From assembly GCA_032173965.1 (NCBI GenBank), contig CM063284.1:113000410-113064409 (forward strand): a stretch of 64,000 nt of DNA, written 5' to 3'. A model generated the notes under the pieces. That model was not told the DNA's origin, searched no databases, and saw only the letters and a program-made list of their open reading frames with translations. Below, piece after piece: positions 52,072 to 63,810 of this stretch; within the stretch, counting starts at the first letter, position 1; each line of letters begins with the position of its first letter. The translations under genes were made by a program, and so were the position numbers. The stretch comes from Sitta carolinensis. Taxonomy: Eukaryota > Chordata > Aves > Passeriformes > Sittidae.

Positions 52072-55000
52072 AACAAACAAGAAAAACAGTAGAAACTTGA
52101 TTACTATTTCTATTTTCTATAAAGGTAATGTAAACACATGGACTAAACTACTGCTTAGAAAAAGAATTTGCTGTGCAGTCATTATCATACCAGAAACCCC
52201 TGTGATAATAACATGCAGCTATTTTGCAGTAAATGTTGGACCCCTGACACCATTTAATTTTCTTTCACTTTGGCATAATCCTTATGTTTTATGATGTATT
52301 CACTCCTGCCACCATCCAGGATGCTCTGTTTACTTGAGGTGAGACTGTTTTCTCTGTGTGGGTAGTGATCCCCAAAACACCACACTAGCACACTCATACT
52401 CGCATGCCAACCTTGAATCAGTGAACTCAAAGTGTCAGAATTAACCCAAGGAAGGCACTGTTTCATACTTTAATGCCTTTCAGCTCCTAGCTATGAAAAA
52501 GAAAGTTGAATTTCTAGATCCAGAATATAGGGAAAAGGCAGCCTTGCACACAAAGATCATGCAATAATGAAATTCCATTTTGTTTCATTTAAGGTCTACT
52601 TCATAGTGTTTCAGCAGCACATAGCTGCTTGCCTTGAAAGACTGCCTGAGGAAAAAGAAATCAGGGTTTTTTTGTTTGTTTGTTTTTGTTTTTTTTTTTC
52701 TTAGATGCAGTAATGTTATCTAAAGATATTACTGAGGGACTGAAAGAGCATAAGTTAGGAGATGAAGAGATCATGAGCTCTGATAAGGGTACTCAGTTGT
52801 CACCACTACCATTGTGGTCAGTAGTGATAATATAATAGCTAACACCACTGCTTAGGACAGAGCAGGCAAGCACATGTAGCAAGCAATAAAAGCATATTAA
52901 AGGAAATTGCAGATCCACAGACAATCAAACCTCTGGAAGAGTTTGTGTACTTGGGTAGTTCTTAACCATTGCTTCTACAGAAACAAAACTAAGGTTGGAG
53001 AAAGTTTCCTGTTTAGTAAGTGAATTTCCTCATTCTTCATTCAGATCTAACTAAATGTTCCTCTCATTTGGCTGAGAAGCCTATTTTATGTATATTAGCC
53101 TTGGATCTAGCAGTGTTTCTCTGTTCCAAAGTTAAAAACCCCAATCTGATTGCATGCTCTTATGTCTATGCCTCCTTTGTTATGCACACTGTAATTATCG
53201 CCATGCAGGGAATTTTGCCTGTCTACTCCACAGCTGCTTGTGGGTGAAACAGCAACTCTGTGTGAGCAAGTACACAGATGTTCAGCTATTGAATCACTTC
53301 TTTGCAATCTAGACCTGACAATAATTAGGATGTCAGTGATCTTCAAGCACCTGATCCAGTGTTGGCTTTCTTATTTTGAGAAATCAAATTAAACTTTGGC
53401 CTGGTGGATTTTAGGGTACTGAAGCAAAATGTGATGGTTGTGTAGACTGGGAGAAACTGGCAATTGCACATTGGGTCTACAAGGAGATGCTTATTTTGAA
53501 CCTCTCTGCTTTGCCTAACACTTATGTGGAATATCTGTAACACGAGGCGATCAGCTCCTTTCACTGGAATGGACAAGTACCAAACAATGGCTTGGGTTTG
53601 GTTTGGGATTTTTTGCACTTATTAAACCAGGTACAAAACTCTGTCTGAACTCCCCAAAATTGTATGAATAGCTATACCACTGATTACACCTAGGATCTCA
53701 ATGAGAGCATTTTAGAGACCACTGTAGTTCTTGCTCAAGTCTACTGCTAACAGCTAGATGAAAGGAATGTTATTAGCCCCCAATTTCACAGATGGAAGGT
53801 GAGAAAGAAGCAGCAGCAGCTTCTTCACAGTTGCAGATTCGTACACTTGTGTAACCAAATGGCAGACAAATGCCTGAGCACATCTTTCACACCTCCATGA
53901 ATAGGAGTGAGAATTTGCACATGTGCCATTTGCATGTGGTCAGCTGTTTGAAGTGTACATGGTGTGAAACCATGCAGATTTACTTTCCAAACTCATTCCA
54001 TTAAGACTGCCAAGACTTGTAGGTTATGTGTTAGAGCCAGGAACAGCTGCAAGGAGAGTACCTTTCCCCTTGCATTGTGAGAGCAGCACCTCATTGAAAA
54101 AGGTGTTCTCCTTATTGGATATTATAAATTGAAACTAGAACTAGATTCACCTTGCAACTTTTGCAAAATCCAGTCATCTAGATGATTAATCTGCTAGTAG
54201 CTCATATGAAACTGAAGAACTTTATAGCCATTACTTTAGCTTAAATAACTTTTTTCCTTTAGCAGATCTGACCTGAGGACATCAATTTCTTCACAGTTTG
54301 ATTTGGCTTATCACTTTCAGCTTGAGCCAGTAGAGAAAAGAGATAAAAAAGGTCACACAAAAAGTTTCCCACATACTTCACCATCTTCCCAGCCAACTCG
54401 TGCATGTTATTTCTATTTAAAAATAAAGGAGGTATAAGAGCATAGTTTTTACCCAAACACTTTTCCAATAGAGATTCTGTCTTCTGGATGGAAAAAAAAA
54501 AAAAAAAACAAAACAACAAACCAAAAAAAAAGAAACCCCCCAACACAACAAAGCAATGGAAAACCTCTCATTAAAACACTCATTCTCTATGATCAGCCTG
54601 TGTTGATGATGTAGGGAGAATCGTTATGTAAGGAGTGGGTTTGAGTTCTGAATTTTCAGAAGCTGTTTTAAAAAATCATGAAGACAACCATAATTGGCAT
54701 GACCAGAACTCATTATGTTTAAACGTGAAGTTAAGAGCTGCTCTTAAGCAAAAATCCATGTGTATATTGTAACTTCTAGGTAAACTTGAGACCTGGAATA
54801 GTAATACTTGGTTGGATGCTAGGTTGCAGTGTTAGAACTATTCCTGTGTGGCTGAGGTACATGCCAGAGGGTGCATGAGAGTGTATTAGATGTGTTGAAC
54901 AACCTTCATGCTGATTTTCAGCTCTTCTGCATCTTTCTGGGATATCTTATTTTACTGACTGGCTTTGATATTACATATCACTCTGAAGTGGACAAGAAGT

Positions 55001-55887
55001 CTAAAGGATGAAAGACCTGAGTCAGATTTCAAAGATGTGTATTCATACCATAGGGAAAAGAGAGAGAGTATTAAAATTTTGGAAACTGAACACTTGTGCC
55101 CTCAGGCCAATGCTGTACATTCAGCAGCAGGCTGTCATACCCTAATTGCTAGTACCCCTTTGCGAATCAACATCTCTGAGAAGCCAATTCTACATGAGGC
55201 TTCTTTAATATACATCTTCTCATTTGCCCCACATATATTTCAGTTTGCCATCTGATAATTGGAATTGTGTGGGTAGCAGCCGGTACCATCTGGCTTGTTA
55301 ATAAGTAGAGGATAAAAATGTCTAATGCCTTGCTCTACATAAATACAAGAATTGCCCTACAAATAAACAGCTCCCTAAAACCTCAACTGATGAGAACAAA
55401 AGAAAATAGTGTGGTCTTAGCTCATTAAAAAACACTGAGGAGAGAATGAGGGAACAGTGGGAAAGCCTCATCACTTCCCATCTGAAGTTTTAGTGTAACT
55501 AAAACATATGGGGAAAATAATGCAAAATTAAAAGTGATAATGCACTTTTCACACCAAAACATATTGGGCCACTATACAAATGATGCAATTAAAACTGCTG
55601 CCTTCAGGAGCCAAAACCTAAGCTGAATAAGTACAGTACAATTAAAGGTTTTGATTTAAAACCAGTGAAAGATTTATCATAATGAAGCTCAGAATAAAGA
55701 TAATATGACTTGGGGGCATCAAAGCTAAGCTATAGAAAGCCACATGTCCTACAACATGGAGTTAGAATTGGAAGACTGACATCAGCAGATTTTAGGGCAC
55801 AGAAAGGCTTACAAGTTCATTTGCACGTGAATGGCCAAGACCATGCAAAATCTTGCATGTAAACAGTGCAGTATTGTAATCACTACT

Positions 55888-56450
55888 TTAATTAACAGGA
55901 AGGCAGTGCAAAGCTGTCTGCATTGGGGAAATAAACTCTGATCCTGTGGGCTGGATGCGAAAGCCGCGCTGTTGTATTTGGAACCTGCTGGAACTTGTAC
56001 AGCGCCTTATCTGGAAGGCTTCATGTGCATCACGACAATGTCCTCTATAATCTGGCAATAAAAAGGGCATCATGAGCGGTGGCAGCCGGGCCAGCCAGCG
56101 AAGGCTGCAGTCACGCTATGCTCCCAAGATGGTGAAAGGAGATTTAAGCCTCTTGCAGGAAAAAAAAAACCAAAAAAAACCCCAAAAACGCAAGGACTGC
56201 CTCCAGCCTGGGTGTGGAGGGGGAAAACGGAGGAAATGCAGCTGAACGGCCGCTACCTGGTTGGGGCAGGCAGTACGTGGGAAGGTGCCACCAGGCAGAG
56301 GAAGAGAAGGCACGCAGCCAGCGCCTTGGTTCCTCCTAACCACCAGACACCCCCACCAAACCTCAAGCTGCAAAACAGATGTGCTGCCCACAGGAGTTTT
56401 GCACCTCTGGGATTTTCCCAGCAAGGCTTAGCCTGCCCTGCTCATGCTGG
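55888..56450. other. GC-richer unique block, identity unknown
   Basis: This stretch is clearly richer in G+C and CpG than its surroundings, and partly open on both strands (for example 55888-56073 minus and 56116-56424 minus). The first 150 bases (GGAAGGCAGTGCAAAGCTG; GCTGTTGTATTTGGAACCTG) loosely recall an ancient amniote interspersed repeat, but I cannot name it. It might also be a conserved regulatory element. No gene is claimed. Confidence 0.35.
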
Positions 56451-59128
56451 GTAATACCTTCATTTTCCAGATATAAACTCATCCTGGGGTGAGCCAGAGC
56501 CCAGAGGCAGCATGTGCTTCCCCAGGAAGGAGGGTTAGTAACACTGCTCCTAATGATCCCATAGAATGCTGGAGAGGGTATTTAGTGTGACGAAATGGGT
56601 AAAGACCCACGTTTGCAAAAAAAGGCTTGTTCTGCACTGGGTGGAGTTGATGTAGTATGGCACACGAGGGACTCCCATGGTTTTCTGCCCTGTGCTCCAA
56701 CCCTGCAGGTGTCACTATAAACACAAGCCTATAGTCGCTGCTTGTCTACCTTCATTCTTGCTGAAATATTTACAGTCACAAATAACACTTGTACTGTTAC
56801 TGCTTGCTGCACCAAGTACACAAGCACAGTTCTCTGGCCAGCCTTGCACCAACTCTTGCTGTTACTCTGAGTTGTACGTCATGCTGATCTCGAGCTGGCC
56901 CTTGCCAAACAGAAGCTCTAACAGCTGAACCTCCCTCCTCTTCCCTCTTCTCATGAATCATAATTTTGCTCTCATAGCAATCAGCTGATTTTTCACAAAA
57001 TCTGTAGGAGCTCCATTATCTCAATAAAAATACTTCTGTTTTTATAGCCTTTGCTTCTGTTGTTTTGAAATTTAGATTCTGCATTTTGAAAATTTTGTTT
57101 GAGACTGGCCAGCAGCACGAACCGGAAGATATCTTCAAGGGAAACCATGTAAGAAGCAGGGCAATAAATTGAAGATTGTAATAATGTCTTAGAAAAAAAA
57201 GGGGGGTGTGTGTATGTGTTATATGCCCTTACACATCTGCTCTGGCTCTTTCTCCCTCACTGTACACACATGCCTGTACCTCATACCCCTGTGTAAGACT
57301 GGTATTGCTCATTCCCAAAGCACTTTGGAGTAATTTTCATTTCCCAGATGTGGAAGCAGCGCTAGAATCAAGTGTCTTGCTCAGGGTTACCCAGAAGCCT
57401 GAGCAGGGCCTCAGTCTGGGGTTTCTGAGATGCCATTTCGTCTCCTGCCAGTTGGAAAACACAAGATGTCCCCTCAGAGTCTTCAGCACGGGCACTCCCT
57501 GTGCGGTACCTCTGCCACATGTGCCTGTGCCAAGAGCTCAGCTCTTCGGTCTGTGGGGATGGCACAGCACTTTCAGTGGAGGAATTCAAATTACACCCAT
57601 TCTTCTGGTAAGTTTTTATGAGCTTTTTAAAACCTTCATTCCTTCCTGAAAACCTTTTTGACCATACATCAGAATTAAAGAAACCTAATTCAGATTTTGT
57701 TTGTTTTTGAAGTAAGCAGAGGGTGCACATAAGATGCTACATGTTACTGTAATTAGGGAATATTGCTAGCCAGATAGCTTCAACCTTATCCCCAGCTTCA
57801 GGAAAATGTTTGGACAGACAGTATCACCAGTTAAAGAAAGAATGAGATTAATTCCTTTGTTTTTTCTCCTTTGTTTTTTTATTACTATTTTCTATCAGAA
57901 GAAAAATAGTTAGAAAAATAAAATAAAAAAGGTGTACAAAAACAGAAGACGAGGATTTTGGTAAGGTTTAGAACCAGGCCTGGGGACACAAAAGTGATGT
58001 TTTCTTCAATACCTGGGATGGGTACAAGTACCCACCTAGAATTTTATTATGTATTGTTTGTGCAAACAAGTATTAACTATATATATATTAGATATATATT
58101 TAGATCTATATAACGATGCTATGAAAAAATATGAAAATTTAGTAGCTGGTAATTTCGATTGGCCAGAGAAGGGAATTTGGAAAAGGTCCTGCTTAGCAAA
58201 AGCAGCTTTGCATTTATCTTCTAAAAATTAGGTTCCTCCAAGGGATGTGAGGCTGGCTACCAAACGCTGGTGCTGGGCACAAAAGCTGGTTGAAAAAAGT
58301 CTTGTGCAGTAACAGTTTCAGAAGCAGACAGCAGCAACTAAAATAGTAATTGCTATCACAAAACTGAAAAGACCTGAGATTTGCTTAGACAACATCCCTG
58401 GGAACGTTTGTTAAGAAAGAAATGCAGTTGAAGTAATTTGTACCATGAAGTCAGACAGGAAATCAGACTAATCCCTGATGCAATTATGTGTAAGCTTGGC
58501 TGTCTAAGACTTACTAGAGCAAAAGAGACAGAAGAAAACCAAGCCAGAACGAGATATTGAAAGGTACTGAAAGTAGGTCACTGTCCTACATTACACAAAA
58601 GCTAAATGGAGCTCTATCATCCCACAATATCCTGAGCAAGTTGAACAAAGAACTTTGTCTGGTGCAGATCTCCTGGCAGCATCCAAGTTACACAGCTGCA
58701 TAAATCATAATAAAAGTTTAGGCATACCAGAATTTCCAGGACAGGAAGAATGTATTGCACTGGATGAACACAAGAGGAAACCAAGGAGAGGACTTGTGTC
58801 ATAGCCCTGTGTCACTGCATGATAACAAGTTCCCATGAAGAAATCCTGTGACTTGTTAAAAGTACAGTGTAAGTAGGTCGAAGGGGATTTGAGTAGAAAA
58901 GTCATGACACATAGATATATACACTAAGTCAGCAAGAGAAAAGAGATGCTTAATTAGTAAATAGAGATAAAATTGCAGTAGAAATCAGAATCTGTTTTCT
59001 ACAGAACCTATTTTCTCCAGCATAAACTCAAAATTCTTGATCATGGTTAGTTAAGAGAGAGGATAGACTTCCTGAGCTGTCAGGAGAGCAGATGCTGACT
59101 GTTCTTGCTCCTCTTCTTTCTCTTTCTT

Positions 59129-59203
59129 ATTTAAAGCTTCAATTTAATTCAATTTAATTTTAATTCAATTCAATTCAATTCAATTTAAAGCTTCAATTTA
59201 ATT
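59129..59203. repeat. (AATTC)n array within a 54-bp duplication
   Basis: The 21-bp sequence starting ATTTAAAGCTTCAATTTAAT occurs at 59129-59149 and again at 59183-59203. Between them lie degenerate then regular AATTC units (about 59150-59184). Confidence 0.85.
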
Positions 59204-59361
59204 AAAAAATTGGAACTTGTGTATTTTTACTGAACTATGCACTTTTCACCTTCTATAGGCATAGGTACAGAACAATTGTTAAAAATGGAAATTCAGAAGA
59301 TGAAAATGGTTTGAAAGGTAGTTCAAGAACACTGGGTTTTGTTGTTTTGGGATGTCCACAG

Positions 59362-59383
59362 CCCCCCCCCCCCCCCCCCCCCC
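59362..59383. repeat. Pure C22 homopolymer
   Basis: Twenty-two consecutive C. The minus strand is a G22 run able to form G-quadruplexes. Length may be unreliable in the assembly. Confidence 0.9.
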
Positions 59384-60949
59384 ACTTATATTAGTTTAAT
59401 CATTAATATAGCTCACATGTTTATTCTTTTTCTTTAATGGAAAAAGGCCATAATTTCAACACTGAAACATTATGGGAGCAAGTTTAAAGATGAATGTAGG
59501 TAGTCTTTAGATAATAACAATTAATCACTTTACTATGGATATCATATTGCTATCCAAAACCACTAGAAAAAGTGGTTTTGTGCTCACAATCCTTTTCTCA
59601 GATTGCTGGAAATACTTGAGATTAGAGCATAGTTTTCTTAGGTGTATGTAGAGCCAAATATCCTCATACCACTGCCTTTCCCCCATCTTATAAACAGCAG
59701 ACAATCATACTTAGTATAGAACTTTGAAAATTACATGAGAAGAGTTGTCTGTCTGACAAAAAGGCCTCCTTAATTTGTGATTTGAATTTAGGCAGCCAGA
59801 CAAAATGAAAATGTTGGCCTCAGTCTTTGTGTTTAAGCACATTGCTAAGACAGACCTGCTTATGCTTCATCTGTGATGCGTGAGAAGAGACTGTCCCACT
59901 AGTGTCTCATCATATAAAGATCCACAGCAGGTTTAATAGTAAATGTTAAGAACATTTAAAATATTATTTTATATTAATTTTCATATTACATAAATAACTA
60001 AGAATAGGTTTAATAAAAAAAACGGTTCATGGTACCCTTGGATAAGTGTCCCAAAACAAAGAAAACTCTGAACTTCACGAGAGCAGAGCTTCCCAGGACA
60101 GGGCTGTCTTCATTCCAGCTCTTTGCTGACTCTTCAGCTTCAAACCTGGCAAAATTTGTGAGCATCCCAGATTCATGTGATGCAAATTTTTAAATGCCTT
60201 TCTATCTAAATGCAGGACATGTCATTTTTTCTTAAGTGTCAGTCCATTTTGGTTTATCTAAATATGTTTATTCGAATAAATAATTATAATCTACTCTATG
60301 GTATTTATATTTGACTTATTTTCCAAATGAAAATTATTCTCTATCTGTGGAAAGTTGGAATCTGAGACAAGAAATGCTCCTGAAGCCATTAGCACACATC
60401 CTGAATAAAACTGGCCAGTTTTCGCTACAGTGAGCAGTGAAAAAGGAAAGTCCATTAGATGGAAATATTGTCTTTCTAAAACCAGCAGATTTTTATTTCT
60501 GCAATGTCTAAGCACAGCAATTCTCAGCAGAAAATTGCGCTGAAACAGTGGGCGGTTCCGAATTGCTGGAAACTTTACAATGGCTTTTATGTTTAAACAT
60601 CGTTTAGCAGCTGTTAAAGGTCAGCACAAATCCTGTACTTTATCAGTATAAATGAAGTCTACAACTGCCAAGAAAAGAATGCATTAAATAATGCAGTGAT
60701 TATCATCTTGATTTTTTTTTTCCTTCTGAAGTGAAAAAGACCTCTTAAGCGGTTCTATTTTTCTCCTCCTTATTTCAAATTGACAAAGGAAAACACTAAT
60801 TAAATTATTTATATCAGAAATTTACTTACGAGGATGACACATTTTGTATACAAAGCAAGTGAAACATCTGACATGTCATATAGTGCCAGGTGCAGTTAAG
60901 GAAGTGTAATATAAGTTGGCACCTAGAGGCTAAAAAACCCAACAAACTT

Positions 60950-60977
60950 GCTGCAATATTTCATTATCAATTTTATT
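60950..60977 (-). terminator. ST18: Distal ST18 polyadenylation site (predicted)
   Basis: On the minus strand AATAAA (60977-60972) is followed 10-25 nt later by the expected cleavage zone, then by a GU/U-rich element GTTTGTTGGGTTTTTT (about 60947-60932). This is the complete layout of a vertebrate poly(A) site. It would give a 3'UTR of about 2.4 kb. Confidence 0.65.
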
Positions 60978-61054
60978 TCCTACCATACACCAAATGTACA
61001 GCACAGAACACAATTTTGTTGTTTTGATGTAAGAAATATTAATTGTATGAAGAA

Positions 61055-61129
61055 ACAGTATACAAACTACTCCAAATTAAAAAATGCATACATCATTGCT
61101 CTTTACAAAAGGTCTAATTTACAGTATAG
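61055..61129 (-). promoter_or_regulatory. Two miR-144-3p seed matches (distal)
   Basis: On the mRNA (minus) strand, ATACTGT occurs at 61061-61055 (7-mer). CTATACTGTA occurs at 61129-61120, an 8-mer site extended to ten bases of complementarity with the 5' end of miR-144-3p (UACAGUAUAG). The two lie about 60 bp apart. Confidence 0.45.
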
Positions 61130-61150
61130 CTCATTAATGCATTTAAACAC

Positions 61151-61174
61151 AAAAAAAAAAAAAAAAAAAAAAAA
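61151..61174. repeat. Pure A24 homopolymer in the 3'UTR
   Basis: A24 on the plus strand, so U24 in the predicted ST18 transcript, just upstream (in mRNA order) of the repeated miR-144 site. Confidence 0.93.
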
Positions 61175-62930
61175 GAAAAACAGAAAGAAATAAAAACAGT
61201 GCACATTACAAAACACATCAAGTACAAGGGAGGCAAATAAATACAAACATACTTCACAGAACATCCTGAGCAAACAACCAAACACAGATAAATTAACCTG
61301 AAGCCATAGTAAATCATAATAATAAATACATAGGTCAGTAAGAGATTTTTTTCTTTACTTAAATAAAATATATAACAAATTTGTTAAAATATTTAGTAAA
61401 TTAAATTTTAGTCTTTGCAATGAGTGAACTCATTTTGTATGCATTTAACAAGTATAACAAATGTTTGCTTTTTGTGTTTTTAGCAACAATAACTTTAATA
61501 GCAAATTTTTGTTTGGTGTTCTCCTATTTATATTAGACAGCACATATGGTAGCTTTTGAAAAATCAATTTAAAAATAAACACAGCTCCTAAGAACACACA
61601 TTTTCCCCTGTCTAAACTAAGATCAGAGAGGTGAATCAACCCCTCAACAAAAAGCAAGCCCCACCTAACGCAGAACAGTGACCACAGTGCATGAGAGTTG
61701 AATCACTTCTGAATAGTACTTTTGTGCAGGAACAGTAATAATATAATTGTATATGTCAAGCTTGTGAATGCCATCATATTCAATCTAAATATAAATGCGG
61801 CTAATAAAAATAAACACTTTCATTATAGCACGGAAAAATTAAACACACGCTAGATCCATGTATACATTTACACTGAGGCACATATGCACATGAGGTGTGT
61901 GTGCATACAAAAAAGGCAGTTTAGCTGGTTGTTTATACCTTTTTTCTTAAAAAAAATAAATATAAAAAAAACTTCTGAAACAATGCTTAATTACTTACAA
62001 TCCCTGAAATAGACATTGCCTCTGTTATAGCAACCGCTAGTTTCTGACGGATTCAGAAGTTCCACACCCAGGCTAATCGGACACCGAGGCGCTCACCGGC
62101 TCCTCTGCGCAAGTGCTCGTCTGTCCACACCTCCACCTGGCTGTCTGCTCTGTAGCACTTGGGACCCTGCCAGAAGACTGGTGACCAACTCAGTATCAGC
62201 CTAGTCTTAGTGAAGAAGGATGGGAGAAACCAGTCACGGTGTTGCTACCAGTCATTCAAAGGGACAAGCGACCACCGTGGTGCCAGAGGGGTGTTGTTGC
62301 CCTCCAGATTGCTGCCCTCTCAGCTGCCATTACCTTCAAACCAGTATTAAATGCCATTTCAGGGGAGATGTGTTTGACTCATTATGTACAAAGCCTTTAG
62401 CTTGGGATGTGTTTGCGTTTGTTTTAAATCCAAATCCATTGCAATACTGGTCACTTGCTTAAAACCTCAATGTCTCATACTAAAAAAGTACCAGTACCTA
62501 CCTAATTACCCTTCTTGTTTAGAGATAATTGTCATTTCCCTCCATGAGCTAACTCTGAACTAAAACTGCAGTGGTAAAATAAATCTGAAGTTCTCTTGAA
62601 ACATTTTAAATAATCATTCTCATAGGCTAAATCACACAGCCAAGTCAAGTGCTTTGCTGATTGCTATATTTCATTATTGCTAACATATTCTTTAACACAC
62701 TGTTTTCCAGCATACTGTGCTTTTGAGAGCCCAAGTTCCCCACTAGTGGGCACCATTTATCTTCTCATTCCATGCATCTTCACATCTCATGTTACTGCAA
62801 ACCCATTTCTGATACAAAGCCATTATAAAAAAGCAGGATGTGAGGAAAATAAAACTAGAACCACAGTTCAGTCATTTTTTACTTTCATAGTTTTTTTTTT
62901 TTTCTTCCTGTACAAACCCAGCAAGTTATT

Positions 62931-62947
62931 TAATTTACAGTATAGCT
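62931..62947 (-). promoter_or_regulatory. Proximal copy of the miR-144 17-mer
   Basis: The 17-mer TAATTTACAGTATAGCT (plus strand) here is identical to the one at 61115-61131. On the mRNA strand it contains CTATACTGTA, an extended 8-mer miR-144-3p site. Confidence 0.45.
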
Positions 62948-63212
62948 TTCAGTCTATTTAAAATCCCATTGGAAAATAAATTAATAAACACATTTGTAAA
63001 AATATGGCAGGCCGCAAAATGCTGTTAAAAGATAAAAAAAACAACTCTTTGATTAGAAATAAATAAAAAATATAAAAAATAGTCGCACACACTTTTTACA
63101 TTCACTTTACAAAAACTGAGTGCAAAAGAAGAAAAAAAAAAGAAATTGTACTGAAATAAATACAATATACCAACAGAGTGCATTGCTGTTAATACAAATA
63201 GTCTGTTGTGGT

Positions 63213-63218
63213 TTTATT
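63213..63218 (-). terminator. ST18: Possible proximal ST18 poly(A) signal
   Basis: AATAAA on the minus strand about 165 nt after the stop codon. Use of it would remove almost the whole 3'UTR, including all miR-144 sites. Downstream there is no strong GU-rich element, so it is weaker than the distal signal. Confidence 0.3.
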
Positions 63219-63379
63219 CTTTTTTTTTTTTATGTCAGCTGGGAAAAAAATTAGTGCAATGTTGCAATTGTAAATGCAGCATGGCAACCTACACCCCTTA
63301 GCAGTACATGAACTCCTAACAGATCCATCTGGAGTTTACTGCTGTTAAGTAATTTCTGTTGCCCAGCAGCTTTCACATC

Positions 63380-63520
63380 CTACACATGGATGCCCTTCAC
63401 TGCCTGTTTGATACTTTCCAGCAGAGCTTTGCATTCGGGGGAATAGTCCCGTTCCAGATTGCTGTACATGTCTGTGAGTGTATTTACATATGCTTCGAAA
63501 TTCTGCTCACTGATTGGCCC
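63380..63520 (-). CDS. ST18: ST18 terminal coding exon
   Basis: The last coding exon of a MYT1-family (NZF) C2HC zinc-finger transcription factor, a nuclear DNA-binding protein. It encodes 46 residues plus TAG (stop at 63382-63380), starting GPISEQNF and ending KQAVKGIHV. The ISEQNF(D/E)[10 protein letters not shown] core is the hallmark C-terminus shared by MYT1, MYT1L and ST18; the tail [16 protein letters not shown] fits ST18 best by memory. The minus-strand acceptor CTGTTTTGTTTCCATTTAG|GG gives a phase-0 junction and exactly 47 codons. The zinc fingers lie in upstream exons outside the window. The family C-terminal region is predicted helical/coiled-coil. Paralogue choice is also supported by the neighbouring promoter fitting PCMTD1. 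MYT1L is the main alternative. Confidence 0.9.
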   Translation of the reverse strand, partial: GPISEQNFEAYVNTLTDMYSNLERDYSPECKALLESIKQAVKGIHV

Positions 63521-63769
63521 CTAAATGGAAACAAAACAGATTATAATTGTAGGAGGTAAAATTAAGGCAGAAAAAACCCAAACACCCAACCCGGAGCATG
63601 TCAAAGGAGCGATATGGTAACTGGGGAGAAGTCATAAACAGGGCAGCAATCCAAATTAATGGAGGGGTTGTGGAAATTACAGGAGTTGCCTATCCTGGGG
63701 AATCCACATTCTCTCCAAGCAAGAAAAGGAGTAGGAGATATTACTATTATGGTTTTACAGTTAGTGTAA

Positions 63770-63810
<41 letters not shown>

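Larger units (their letters stand above)
42732..55887. other. 13-kb AT-rich intergenic block
   Basis: No gene recognised. Contents: an alternating TA/CA run (45959-46010), TTGG repeats near 46937-46965, a 13-bp-arm palindrome (48946-48973), A36 (52035-52070) and an A/C-rich run (54491-54550). GC-richer unique stretches at about 48200-48620 and 51200-51560 have no recognised identity. A 53-codon frame with an ATG in good context lies at 49306-49467; its coding status is unsupported. Confidence 0.5.
56451..60950. other. Intergenic DNA downstream of ST18
   Basis: No gene recognised. Contains an AATTC-rich duplication (59129-59203) and a C22 run (59362-59383). Frames such as 57206-57649 (+) and 57368-57730 (-) overlap on opposite strands and have no recognisable domain. 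Confidence 0.5.
60955..63379 (-). other. ST18: ST18 3'UTR (predicted extent)
   Basis: The sequence runs from the base after the ST18 stop codon to the predicted distal poly(A) site. It is AT-rich, with U-rich and A-rich tracts typical of long regulatory 3'UTRs, and a moderately GC-rich patch at about 62030-62340. It contains three matches to the miR-144-3p seed and a possible proximal poly(A) signal. No splice signals or coding potential are convincing. The full length is inference; transcript data could show a shorter form. Confidence 0.6.

Noticed and set aside
61103..61317. Phe-rich minus-strand frames that look like membrane segments
   Set aside because: The Phe run is the complement of A24; the region is predicted ST18 3'UTR.
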